Under the pieces are notes generated by a model. It searched no databases. It saw only the letters and a list, made by a program, of their open reading frames with translations, and was not told the origin of the DNA. Both the position numbers and the translations under genes were made by a program. A stretch of 32,417 nucleotides of DNA, from assembly GCA_938028465.1 (NCBI GenBank), contig CALJAA010000050.1:1-32417 (forward strand). Direction: 5' to 3'. Position 1 is the first letter of the stretch, and the number at the start of each line of letters is the position of its first letter. The DNA is from an uncultured Granulosicoccaceae bacterium. Its GTDB lineage: Bacteria; Pseudomonadota; Gammaproteobacteria; Granulosicoccales; Granulosicoccaceae. Positions 1 through 6,630 of this stretch are shown here, one piece after another.

Positions 1-1112
1 ATGCCAAGGCAATAACACACGGCCGAGTTAGCAGCAGAGCCCCGGCCTTGGCACAGTATTAATTGGCTACGCGCAAACTTAACGATATCGTACACAGTTA
101 AAAAGTACGACTCATATTGCATGTGGCTAATCAAATCAAGCTCGTATTCAATCTGATCGGAGACTTCTTGTTTAACGCCATTAGGCCAGCGCCACTTAGC
201 CCCATCAAGCGCTAGTTCGCGTAAGTAACTTTGTGCTGTATGATGTTCAGGGACAACTTCGCGCGGGTATTGGTAATTGAGTTCGTCCATGCTGAAGGTA
301 CACATAGCAGCAACATCGGCAGCATTTTGTATCGCCTGCCAAGGGTAGATAGCTTGCAAGGCTTGAGAGTCGCGCAGGTAACGCTCGCCATTAGCAAAGA
401 GCCTACGCCCAGCGGTTTCTAATGTGCAGTTGTGCCGAATACACGTAAGCACATCTTGTAAGGCACGGCGCTTACGCCTATGCATATGCACATCGCCGCA
501 AGCCACCACCGCCATATTAAATTGATCAGCAGCATCGATGACCCAGTGGCTATGCTTTTGATCGTATAGGCCGTAGTGCAGCTCTAAGGCAAGATAGGTA
601 TACGGGCCGAGTTGTTTAAACCAACTTAGCCAAGCGGGGAGTGCTTTATCGGGCCGGGGAGCGATTGGTGTTTCAGTGTTGGCGGAGGTGATAGCAGCCG
701 ATGCTGTGCCGTAATAGGGAGGCGCCAAGATCAAACAACAACCTTCTAGCCCAGCACGCTCAATCATCGTGCGATTGATATCGTAGTTACCTTTATCGGC
801 TGCTCTGCGTGCCTGACTAATCAACTGACACAAAGCAGTGTAAGCATCGGCATCGCGCACTAAAGCAATCAAGCGATAACCATCATCAAGCGCAAATTCA
901 CTGCCTACAATGAGTTTAAAGCCCAACTCCTTAGCCCGAGCATGCGCCCGCACCATACCCGCCATTGAGCATTCATCGGTAATCGCCAACGCCGTATAGC
1001 CCAGCGTTGCAGCCGCATCAACCAACTCCTCGGGCCGGGATGCGCCACGCAGAAAGCTGAAATTGCTAACGCAATGCAGTTCGGCGTAGTCTGGGGCGGG
1101 TGTACTGGGCAT
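1..1112 (-). CDS. dnaE2: Error-prone DNA polymerase DnaE2 (ImuC), N-terminal part, runs off left edge
   Basis: An uninterrupted minus-strand frame of about 370 codons begins at the ATG ending at 1112 (MPSTPAPDYAELHCVSNFSF) and is cut by the window edge. The N-terminus carries a PHP domain of the C-family polymerases: HCVSNFSFLRGAS, then AITDECSMAG and VACGDVHMHRRKRRAL. The last visible residues, LCQGRGSAANSAVCYCLG, are the conserved entry into the polymerase core. The full family is usually a little over 1000 residues, so roughly a third is visible and the catalytic aspartates lie outside. DnaE2 performs translesion synthesis during the SOS response, normally with ImuA and ImuB. Those two genes are not upstream here, so if present they lie elsewhere. 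A LexA-type box sits 33 bases before the start. DnaE1 is less likely given the N-terminal motifs. Confidence 0.9.
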   Translation of the reverse strand, partial: MPSTPAPDYAELHCVSNFSFLRGASRPEELVDAAATLGYTALAITDECSMAGMVRAHARAKELGFKLIVGSEFALDDGYRLIALVRDADAYTALCQLISQARRAADKGNYDINRTMIERAGLEGCCLILAPPYYGTASAAITSANTETPIAPRPDKALPAWLSWFKQLGPYTYLALELHYGLYDQKHSHWVIDAADQFNMAVVACGDVHMHRRKRRALQDVLTCIRHNCTLETAGRRLFANGERYLRDSQALQAIYPWQAIQNAADVAAMCTFSMDELNYQYPREVVPEHHTAQSYLRELALDGAKWRWPNGVKQEVSDQIEYELDLISHMQYESYFLTVYDIVKFARSQLILCQGRGSAANSAVCYCLG

Positions 1113-1143
1113 GATGACCTGTTCGATTGTTGGTCAATCAGTG

Positions 1144-1164
1144 TACTGTAAATAATGCCAGTTA
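1144..1164 (-). promoter_or_regulatory. LexA-type SOS box upstream of dnaE2
   Basis: The site reads CTGT-AAATAATG-CCAG at 1146-1161 in plus orientation, inside TACTGTAAATAATGCCAGTT. It matches the gammaproteobacterial LexA consensus CTGT-N8-ACAG with one mismatch and has the correct AT-rich spacer. It lies 33 bases upstream of the dnaE2 start. A nearly identical 25-base stretch occurs at 3272-3293 before another minus-strand gene, which supports it as a real operator. Confidence 0.75.
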
Positions 1165-1465
1165 TGTTATGATGAGGCGAATTCACCTTAAGTGTAATTA
1201 GGGCTGCTAGCTTTTTTCGCTAGGTATTGTGGGTGTTGCTGATTAAGCTCAGGTGAAAATCTCTACCTGGAGGGCACGTAGTACCCCATAGGGCAGTTAC
1301 TCCGCGCACAAGTGTCTCCAGAAATACGCTGCATTACAGATAAAGAGGTCGTTATGTTCTCTGATCAAGAGAAATAAATTTGAGGTATGATTTATTGCTA
1401 CATTAAATGAAGTCAGTAACGCAAGAGTAGGGTTGCCCATAAAGCGTTTTTTTCGGGGTGTGTTT

Positions 1466-1678
1466 TTAATCACTGGCTACGACACCATAAAGGGAGAAGA
1501 TACGACGGCAAACTTGTAAATCCGCACTAGCAAAAGCCTTTTCGGCGCGTTCTATCATCTTGCGGTTGACATCGTAGCTGCATTTATAAGCTGCCCTGCA
1601 GAATAGGTGTTCTGGATACTCCATCGCAACAATTTAACGACTGTTGTCATTCCACTTTGCGTGATCAAGTGCATACAC
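1466..1678 (-). pseudogene. Decayed dnaE2-like fragment
   Basis: On the minus strand this otherwise gene-free stretch encodes YALDHAKW near its 5' end, then RAAYKCSYDVNRKMIERA, then ADLQVCRRIFSLYGVVAS. These parallel FALDDG, RAADKGNYDINRTMIERA and GLEGCCLILAPPYYGTAS in the intact DnaE2 at 1-1112. At DNA level, 1548-1599 aligns without gaps to 757-808 with about 11 differences in 52 bases. An in-frame TAA follows the NDNSR segment, there is a deletion relative to DnaE2, and there is no polymerase core. I read it as a relic of a second dnaE2-like copy, or of a rearrangement. The rest of the 1165-1758 gap holds no other recognisable gene. Confidence 0.6.
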
Positions 1679-1758
1679 CACTACCTATTTAGGTAACCCT
1701 AGTAAATAGTTTAATAATCTAAATGAAGCCTCCATCAACTTACAAATAAGGATAACCG

Positions 1759-2601
1759 ATGTATCAAGAAACTATTAAGCGTGGCGGCATAGCCGTAGTG
1801 ACGGGTTCCGCCAGTGGTGTAGGTCGTGTTGCAGCCATACGCTTTGCACAAGCTGGGCTAGACGTCGTTCTTGCTGATTTACCAGGTGACGCGTTAAACA
1901 GTGCTTTGCAAGATGTGCGCGATGCAGCAACTCCAGACGCCAAAGTAATCGCAATACCAACAGATGTATCGGACGCTAGATCAGTAAATTCCTTAGCGGA
2001 TGTCGTATTTGCCGAGGGCCAAGTCGCCGTGTTAATGAATAATGCTGGTATCGCCAGACCCACAAGCAGCTGGACGGATGCGGACAACTGGCGACAATTA
2101 ATTGAAGTGAATTTGTTCGGTGTGTTGAATTGTGTTCAGTCGTTCTTGCCACGTATGATAGAAGCAAATCGACCTGCTGTTGTTATCAACACTGGCTCAA
2201 AGCAGGGCTTTACTAACCCTCCTGGCAACGCTGGTTACAACACCTCTAAAGCAGCGGTTAAAGCCATGAGTGAAATGTTGGCACATGAGCTACGAGAAGT
2301 GCAGGCTCCCATTTCTGTTCACTTGTTCATTCCGGGTTTTACTTACACCAATATGATTGCCTCCTTTATACCTGAGAAGCCAGCGGGGGCATGGACCAGC
2401 GAACAAACTGTTGATTTCTTTCTTGAGAGAATCGCAGCGGGCGATTTTTACGTGTTGTGCCCAGATAATGATGTATCCCCTATGCGAGATCATCGAAGGT
2501 TAGAATGGTCGTTGCAAGACGTTGTTCAAAATCGACCTGCGTTATCCCGCTGGCACGCAGAATATAAGGATGAGTTTGTCGAGTTCGAGAATTCAACCTA
2601 A
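1759..2601 (+). CDS. SDR-family NAD(P)-dependent oxidoreductase
   Basis: This is a 280-residue classical short-chain dehydrogenase/reductase. The Rossmann cofactor motif TGSASGVG is at residues 15-22. Asp40 at the end of beta-2 (VVLADLP) favours NAD(H). NNAG is at 94-97, the catalytic Ser147 lies in NTGSKQG, and the YxxxK pair is Tyr160/Lys164 (YNTSK). PGF at 192-194 is the usual turn after beta-6. The length is normal to slightly long, and the C-terminal 60 residues, rich in charged and aromatic residues, probably shape the substrate pocket. The start has an AAGGA ribosome site 6-10 bases upstream. It is flanked by genes on the other strand and looks monocistronic. The substrate cannot be told from the sequence. 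Confidence 0.9.
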   Translation: MYQETIKRGGIAVVTGSASGVGRVAAIRFAQAGLDVVLADLPGDALNSALQDVRDAATPDAKVIAIPTDVSDARSVNSLADVVFAEGQVAVLMNNAGIARPTSSWTDADNWRQLIEVNLFGVLNCVQSFLPRMIEANRPAVVINTGSKQGFTNPPGNAGYNTSKAAVKAMSEMLAHELREVQAPISVHLFIPGFTYTNMIASFIPEKPAGAWTSEQTVDFFLERIAAGDFYVLCPDNDVSPMRDHRRLEWSLQDVVQNRPALSRWHAEYKDEFVEFENST

Positions 2602-2730
2602 GAATCTATCGAATTCTCTAGAGGGGTTAATTCCATTTTGAAAAAAATACGGATGCCTGACGACGTGTTATAGCAGCTGCATGCATACTGCAATGCGAAT
2701 CAGCTCATGTATAGCTGTGGAAGCTGCTTG

Positions 2731-3171
2731 CTACACTGCCAACTCAGTCTGAACAACAAAGCACTCGTTTTCTCTGCCTCGCACCACACGCTCGCCCTCG
2801 TGTGGGCCGTGAGTTTCGGTAACGACAGTGACTTTTCCTGCTGCTCGATTATCAGATTTGCCTATTGGGCTGTAATGAATAATGACCCAGTCATTGATTT
2901 TACCGAGTCTGTTTGCGCGTATGGAGTTTGAAAACGCGACTCGAAAGTGCCAACCTTGAGTTTGCTTACTCATGACGGGAAGCCAAGCCAGGCCCAATCG
3001 ATTGAGTTGCTTCGGTGCGACTTTGCGCAGTGTGTCGGCAGCCGCCTGAGTGCGGTAGTCTTGATCAATGGCCAGCAGTAATTCTGTAGAGATGGGATTG
3101 CTGCTGGGCTTGAAGCTAACGCCTTGAGGTGTGCTTGATGAAGCCGAATCTCTGTGTGCTAATGCAGGCAT
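2731..3171 (-). CDS. Small conserved protein of unknown function, probably SOS-regulated
   Basis: A 146-residue minus-strand protein, MPALAHRDSASSS at the N-terminus, starts 9 bases after a good CAGGAGA ribosome site. There is no signal peptide or membrane segment. The core includes AIDQDYRTQAAADTLRKVAP, a tryptophan-rich stretch LGLAWLPVMSKQTQGWHFR, SNSIRANRLGKINDWVIIHY and a C-terminal TVVTETHGPHEGERVVRGR followed by ENEC. From memory the last two segments resemble a domain found at the end of some helix-hairpin-helix or PolX-like DNA-repair proteins, here standing alone; I could not verify this. A LexA-type box 105 bases upstream, almost identical to that of dnaE2, supports a role in the DNA-damage response. 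It converges with the SDR gene. Confidence 0.75.
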   Translation of the reverse strand: MPALAHRDSASSSTPQGVSFKPSSNPISTELLLAIDQDYRTQAAADTLRKVAPKQLNRLGLAWLPVMSKQTQGWHFRVAFSNSIRANRLGKINDWVIIHYSPIGKSDNRAAGKVTVVTETHGPHEGERVVRGRENECFVVQTELAV

Positions 3172-3271
3172 AGGTGTAAATCTCCTGAATTGCGTTAAAA
3201 AAACCTGACACTTGCTGTTGGTTGATCGCTAGTGCAGGGCATGACTCGCTATGTGCTGGTGTTATAGCCAG

Positions 3272-3293
3272 TATACTGTAAAAAATGTCAGTT
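3272..3293 (-). promoter_or_regulatory. LexA-type SOS box upstream of the 2731-3171 gene
   Basis: The site reads CTGT-AAAAAATG-TCAG at 3276-3291, within ATACTGTAAAAAATGTCAGT. It has one mismatch to CTGT-N8-ACAG and about 22 of 25 positions identical to the dnaE2 operator, including flanking bases outside the half-sites. It lies about 105 bases before the start of the minus-strand gene. The remainder of the 3172-3519 gap shows no gene. Confidence 0.7.
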
Positions 3294-3519
3294 GCGGGCT
3301 GATTTGATGGGTTTTTTAGGGTGTTTACAGCGGTTTTCAAGGGTTTGAACTGCTTTGCTAACGCCCAGTTGACTCACAAGCTGCTCCAAAACGTTGCAAT
3401 TCTTCAATGTGGGGTCGGCGATACCTAGGCTTGGGTCAGTTGTTCTATTGGTTGGGTTTTTGTGCCTTAGGAGTTTAGAATTGGCTAACTATTAAGGAAT
3501 CTAGCCACAGAAGGTATGG

Positions 3520-3978
3520 ATGGACAACATTACTGGTTTAAACGCGATTCGAAGCATGGACTACGTCATCGTCCTATGTGATGACTTTGAGGTAATGCGA
3601 CGGTTTTATATTGATGTGTTTGGGTTCTTTATCGAAGATGAGAAACCCGGTGTTTGGATCGGGTTTAGAGTGGGTACGTTGTTTCTTGGCCTGCGGCCAC
3701 GCGGCCGCCCGTATGATGGGCCGGCAGTTAAAAAAGAGACAGCATCAATACAGCTTAGTTTTCGAGTGCCGCCTGCTGATGTCGACATTGCGTATGACAC
3801 TATTCAAAGCAAAGGCATAGAGGTAATCGAAAAGCCCACCAATCAAGATTGGGCTCATCGCACCTTGTTTTTTACTGATCCTGAAAACAATGTTATTGAG
3901 ATATTTGCTGACATTCATCCACGTGAAACAATTAGTGCGCCTTCTGGGAATCATGAATTGGTGGATAGCATTGGTTAG
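3520..3978 (+). CDS. VOC-family (glyoxalase/bleomycin-resistance fold) protein
   Basis: A 152-residue single VOC module made of two beta-alpha-beta-beta-beta units. The first runs from MDYVIVLCDDFEVMRRFYID to LFLGLRPRG. The second starts at ASIQLSFRVPPADVDIAYDT and ends with the characteristic TLFFTDPENNVIEIFAD, which carries the typical C-terminal metal-ligand glutamate (IEIFAD). A GAAGG ribosome site precedes the start. The family includes glyoxalase I, extradiol dioxygenases and antibiotic-binding proteins; nothing here selects among them. It is followed 38 bases later by the zinc-ribbon gene and may be co-transcribed with it. Confidence 0.85.
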   Translation: MDNITGLNAIRSMDYVIVLCDDFEVMRRFYIDVFGFFIEDEKPGVWIGFRVGTLFLGLRPRGRPYDGPAVKKETASIQLSFRVPPADVDIAYDTIQSKGIEVIEKPTNQDWAHRTLFFTDPENNVIEIFADIHPRETISAPSGNHELVDSIG

Positions 3979-4016
3979 TTAATTACTTAACAAGGACGAT
4001 ATGAGAAAAAACCAAT

Positions 4017-4430
4017 ATGAAAAGCAACAAACAACGACGGAAGGAGATTCAACAAAAACGCATTGCAAGAGCGGAAAAACTTAAGCGGGAGTTATCCAAT
4101 ACAGTCCCGCCTTATGCTTTGGGTTTAGAAGGTGATGTAACTGCAGCTCTCAGTGGAGTGGTGGCGTCTGACAAAAACGAGTTAACTCACAACACGTCTT
4201 ACGCTATTCAACCAGATTATTACTTGGACAAGGCATTCACCTGTATTGACTGCAAATCTAGGGAAGTTTGGACTGCAAAGCAACAAAAATGGTGGTATGA
4301 AATAGCAAAGGGCGATATTAACTCCACCGCAGTAAGGTGCCGACCCTGCAGAAAAATAAAACAAGCTATAAAAGCTGAAGCAAGACGGATTCACTTGGAG
4401 GGATTGGAGAGGAAGAAGAAAGGCGGGTAG
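4017..4430 (+). CDS. Zinc-ribbon protein (zf-trcl type)
   Basis: A 137-residue, very basic protein. The N-terminal 25 residues are nearly all charged (MKSNKQRRKEIQQKRIARAE), resembling a nucleic-acid-binding tail. The C-terminal half holds the probable zinc-ribbon signature: DKAFTCIDC, then EVWTAKQQKWWYEIAKGDI, then STAVRCRPCR. The CxxC pairs CIDC and CRPC are the expected zinc ligands. The family is widespread in proteobacteria and uncharacterised. No good ribosome site stands directly before 4017; the nearest AAGGA (3992-3996) is better placed for an ATG at 4001 in another frame. The 4017 start is kept because the basic N-terminus is typical of the family as I remember it. Confidence 0.85.
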   Translation: MKSNKQRRKEIQQKRIARAEKLKRELSNTVPPYALGLEGDVTAALSGVVASDKNELTHNTSYAIQPDYYLDKAFTCIDCKSREVWTAKQQKWWYEIAKGDINSTAVRCRPCRKIKQAIKAEARRIHLEGLERKKKGG

Positions 4431-4486
4431 GCTGTCGGGGTACGCAAGCTGTATCGTTGATAATTATTAAGAGAAACTGAATATTC

Positions 4487-4756
4487 ATGAAATGAATTAC
4501 ATTGATCCTAGTTTGCTTGCTTATAGGGTGTGCCGCACCGGCACCCAAGTAACTAACAGCAGAACAAAAAGGCCGAGATCAAAAGCCAACTACTATCGGC
4601 TGCGAGGATGGAGTTGTTTAAGCTTGATGGCAGTGGTACGCCTATACTACTGAGTACCTAGAAGTGGATAGAGAAATTATTCGTACGCTGTATAACCCAA
4701 GAGTCAAAGTAGGGATGACGGATGCAGATTTGGATCTATTATTTCTAGAACAATAG
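4487..4756 (+). pseudogene. Decayed small lipoprotein gene with four in-frame stops
   Basis: One 90-codon frame starting at ATG 4487 reads as a lipoprotein broken by nonsense codons. Codon 3 is TGA; codons 4-20 form a hydrophobic signal with lipobox LLIGC (Cys15) followed by AAPAP. Codons 22, 45 and 47 are TAA, TAA and TGA. The last part, from WQWYAY through EYLEVDREIIRTLYNPRVK and VGMTDADLDLLFLEQ, stays in the same frame up to the final TAG. A conserved frame with substitutions to stop but no frameshift suggests a recently inactivated gene. Stop-codon reassignment is not supported, since neighbouring genes use all three stops normally. The full 4431-4932 gap contains nothing else recognisable. 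Confidence 0.65.
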
Positions 4757-4932
4757 CGACAAGAACGAAACCCATGAGCAGGGCATCGCCCGCCGTCGCT
4801 AATATGATTTGATTGGATAGCCTATTCAGTCAAGCAAGATTGGTGATTGGACGCTTTCTCAGATTGAGAAAGCGCTCAATAGGTGACACACTATATATAT
4901 TCAACTTTAGCAACAGAGGTAGGTATAACGAA

Positions 4933-5751
4933 ATGAGTAGAGCAAACAAGAGCTCAGGCTTAACCAGCGTGATCAAAACAGTCTTTTCCTCATTGCTTTT
5001 AGTATCGATTGGTGCCTGTAGCTCATCTAACGATGAACCTGATGCACCTGAAATCACAGCACCATCGATCAGCGACGGTTATTACCTCAGTGCTGAAAAT
5101 ATCACGTTCACTAGTTCTTTTCCTTCAAGAAGGCTCATCTACGATTTAGATAACAATCAAAAAACCTTATCGCGTTACACCGAGAGCTCAACCGGCAACA
5201 TTCGGTATGACGTTGTTTATGATTACAACGACATTGGGTTGATTACCTCAAACAGAAATGTTGATGCGGCTGGGGTGGCTATCCAAACGTTTAATAATGT
5301 TTATGATGATCAAAATCGTCTTTCATCTGGTACGTCATTCAATGGCGTGGATTCTTTTTTAACCACGGTCTATGAATTTAATGCAGCGGGAACGGTTTCA
5401 CGGAAGATTGTAACCACCACCGCGAACGGTAGTGCTTTTTCAGATACAGTCTATCAGTATGATAATGACGGGCAGTTGCAGAGCTCAAGTTTGACATCGC
5501 CATTATTGACAACGCCGATTGTACGAACCTATGCATTCACGTCAGTTGGAAACCTATTGGAATCAGTTACAGATAATGATGGGGCTAACAGGCAGCTTCA
5601 GTATGATGCTAACGGGAACGTCAGCGTCGAAGAGTCATATGCCGGAGATGGTCGATTGCTGAGAACCACCACTTTTGAGTACACTGAAACCGATCTGGTG
5701 GTACCCAACTTGACGCGATTTAGATTAGTGTATGAATTTGACCAATATTAA
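4933..5751 (+). CDS. Lipoprotein with YD/RHS-like repeats
   Basis: A 272-residue exported lipoprotein. I chose the ATG at 4933 because AGAGGTAGG lies 10-19 bases upstream and because it starts a proper signal peptide: basic N-region MSRANKSSGLTSVIK, hydrophobic SSLLLVSI and lipobox SIGAC with Cys29. An in-frame TTG at 4813 would add 40 residues before the signal and is unlikely. The mature part contains loosely repeated strands of the form Y-x-Y/F-D/N-x-x-G-x-L, such as VVYDYNDIGLITSN, TVYEFNAAGTVSRK, TVYQYDNDGQLQSS and LQYDANGNVSVEE, like the YD repeats of RHS proteins but without a toxin core. It is probably a periplasmic or surface beta-rich protein of unknown role. Confidence 0.75.
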   Translation: MSRANKSSGLTSVIKTVFSSLLLVSIGACSSSNDEPDAPEITAPSISDGYYLSAENITFTSSFPSRRLIYDLDNNQKTLSRYTESSTGNIRYDVVYDYNDIGLITSNRNVDAAGVAIQTFNNVYDDQNRLSSGTSFNGVDSFLTTVYEFNAAGTVSRKIVTTTANGSAFSDTVYQYDNDGQLQSSSLTSPLLTTPIVRTYAFTSVGNLLESVTDNDGANRQLQYDANGNVSVEESYAGDGRLLRTTTFEYTETDLVVPNLTRFRLVYEFDQY

Positions 5752-5764
5752 AAAGTATTGCTAA

Positions 5765-5923
5765 CCTGAATACGCGAGCACAGAATTAAGCACTATCGTA
5801 CAAGAAGTTAATGGCACGGAAGAACTAAGTGATGAGCTAAGGGTGAAGTTTCCTGTTTGGTACGATGTGGCATGCATCCACTCATCTATACTCACAAGCA
5901 CTTCCACTTTAAGTGATGACTAA
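5765..5923 (+). other. Possible C-terminal remnant of a gene, coupled to the HAD gene
   Basis: A 52-codon open stretch follows an in-frame TAA at 5762-5764. It reads PEYASTELSTIVQEVNGTEE and continues to KFPVWYDVACIHSS and LSDD. It has no early ATG, so it looks like the tail of a lost gene. Its TAA (5921-5923) overlaps the ATG of the next gene by one base, an arrangement typical of translational coupling. Without a start codon or homologue I cannot say more. Confidence 0.25.
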
Positions 5924-6522
5924 TGAAAAAAAACTTAGTGCTCGATATCGGCAATGTTATTTGTCGTTGGGATCCACAGCGATTAGTGGCTAGTGTGTTT
6001 GATACAGAGGCCGAGCAGCGGCAGGCTATCAGTGATGTGATTGATCAGCAAGACTGGGCTGATTTGGATCAGGGCATCATTACTCAAGAGGAAGGGATCG
6101 CGCGTGCTCAAGCACGTAGCTCGCTAGATCCTGATGGAATCGTTGGCATCTTTGACAACTTGCCTCCTTCACTCACATTGATTGAGACCACGGTTGAGGC
6201 TATGCATGAGGCAAAAGCTACAGGCGTTGGTATGTATGTGTTGTCCAATATGCAGCAATTGCCATGGGAGTATCTAGATCGTACCTTTGATTTCTGGAAC
6301 TTGTTTGATGGCGTTGTTGTGTCGTATGAGGCCAAGATGATCAAACCTAATGCTGATATCTATAACCATCTCTGTGAACGTTTCAGTTTAGAGCCGCAAA
6401 CGTGTTTTTTTGTTGATGATATGGCCGTTAACGTTCAGGCAGCGCGAGATTGTGGTTGGGAATCAGAGCAATTGACTGATACTGCCAAGGGTGGGGATTT
6501 GATACGGGATTGGCTTGGGTAG
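5923..6522 (+). CDS. HAD-superfamily hydrolase (YihX-like)
   Basis: A 199-residue cytoplasmic haloacid-dehalogenase-type phosphatase. Motif I is LVLDIGNVICRWDP with nucleophile Asp8. As in YihX/HAD-IA members, the usual second Asp is replaced by Gly (DIGNV). The cap is alpha-helical (about residues 16-90). Motif II is VLSNMQ (Ser108), motif III is MIKPNADIY (Lys141) and motif IV is CFFVDDMAVNV (Asp165, Asp166). The length fits E. coli YihX, an alpha-D-glucose-1-phosphate phosphatase, but the substrate here is not determined. A palindrome and a strong terminator follow. Confidence 0.85.
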   Translation: MKKNLVLDIGNVICRWDPQRLVASVFDTEAEQRQAISDVIDQQDWADLDQGIITQEEGIARAQARSSLDPDGIVGIFDNLPPSLTLIETTVEAMHEAKATGVGMYVLSNMQQLPWEYLDRTFDFWNLFDGVVVSYEAKMIKPNADIYNHLCERFSLEPQTCFFVDDMAVNVQAARDCGWESEQLTDTAKGGDLIRDWLG

Positions 6523-6539
6523 TGCCATTTTGCATAGTT

Positions 6540-6559
6540 ATCCCCGCCTGCGCGGGGAT
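6540..6559. repeat. REP-like palindrome (ATCCCCGC/GCGGGGAT)
   Basis: A perfect 8-bp inverted repeat with a 4-base loop, followed by GACGG, immediately after the HAD gene. It belongs to the common ATCCCCGC-GCGGGGATGAC class of intergenic palindromes. A longer relative lies at 11712-11768, after the cytochrome gene. Both sit between convergent genes. Confidence 0.6.
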
Positions 6560-6582
6560 GACGGCACGTCAAATTAAAGACG

Positions 6583-6612
6583 AAAAAAAAGCTGGCAGAT
6601 GCCAGCTTTTTT
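6583..6612. terminator. Bidirectional rho-independent terminator
   Basis: The stem GCTGGC (6591-6596) / GCCAGC (6601-6606) has loop AGAT and is flanked by eight A on the left and six T on the right. It can therefore terminate both the plus-strand HAD gene and the minus-strand GH16 gene that ends 19 bases further on. Confidence 0.85.
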
Positions 6613-6630
6613 CAGTATTACCAGCTCAAA

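Noticed and set aside
3116-3340. 74-codon minus-strand frame covering the SOS box
   Set aside because: It overlaps the real gene and the operator, and it has no ribosome site.
4487-4756. Stop-codon reassignment or recoding in the lipoprotein frame
   Set aside because: All three stop codons occur inside it, and neighbouring genes end normally with the same codons.
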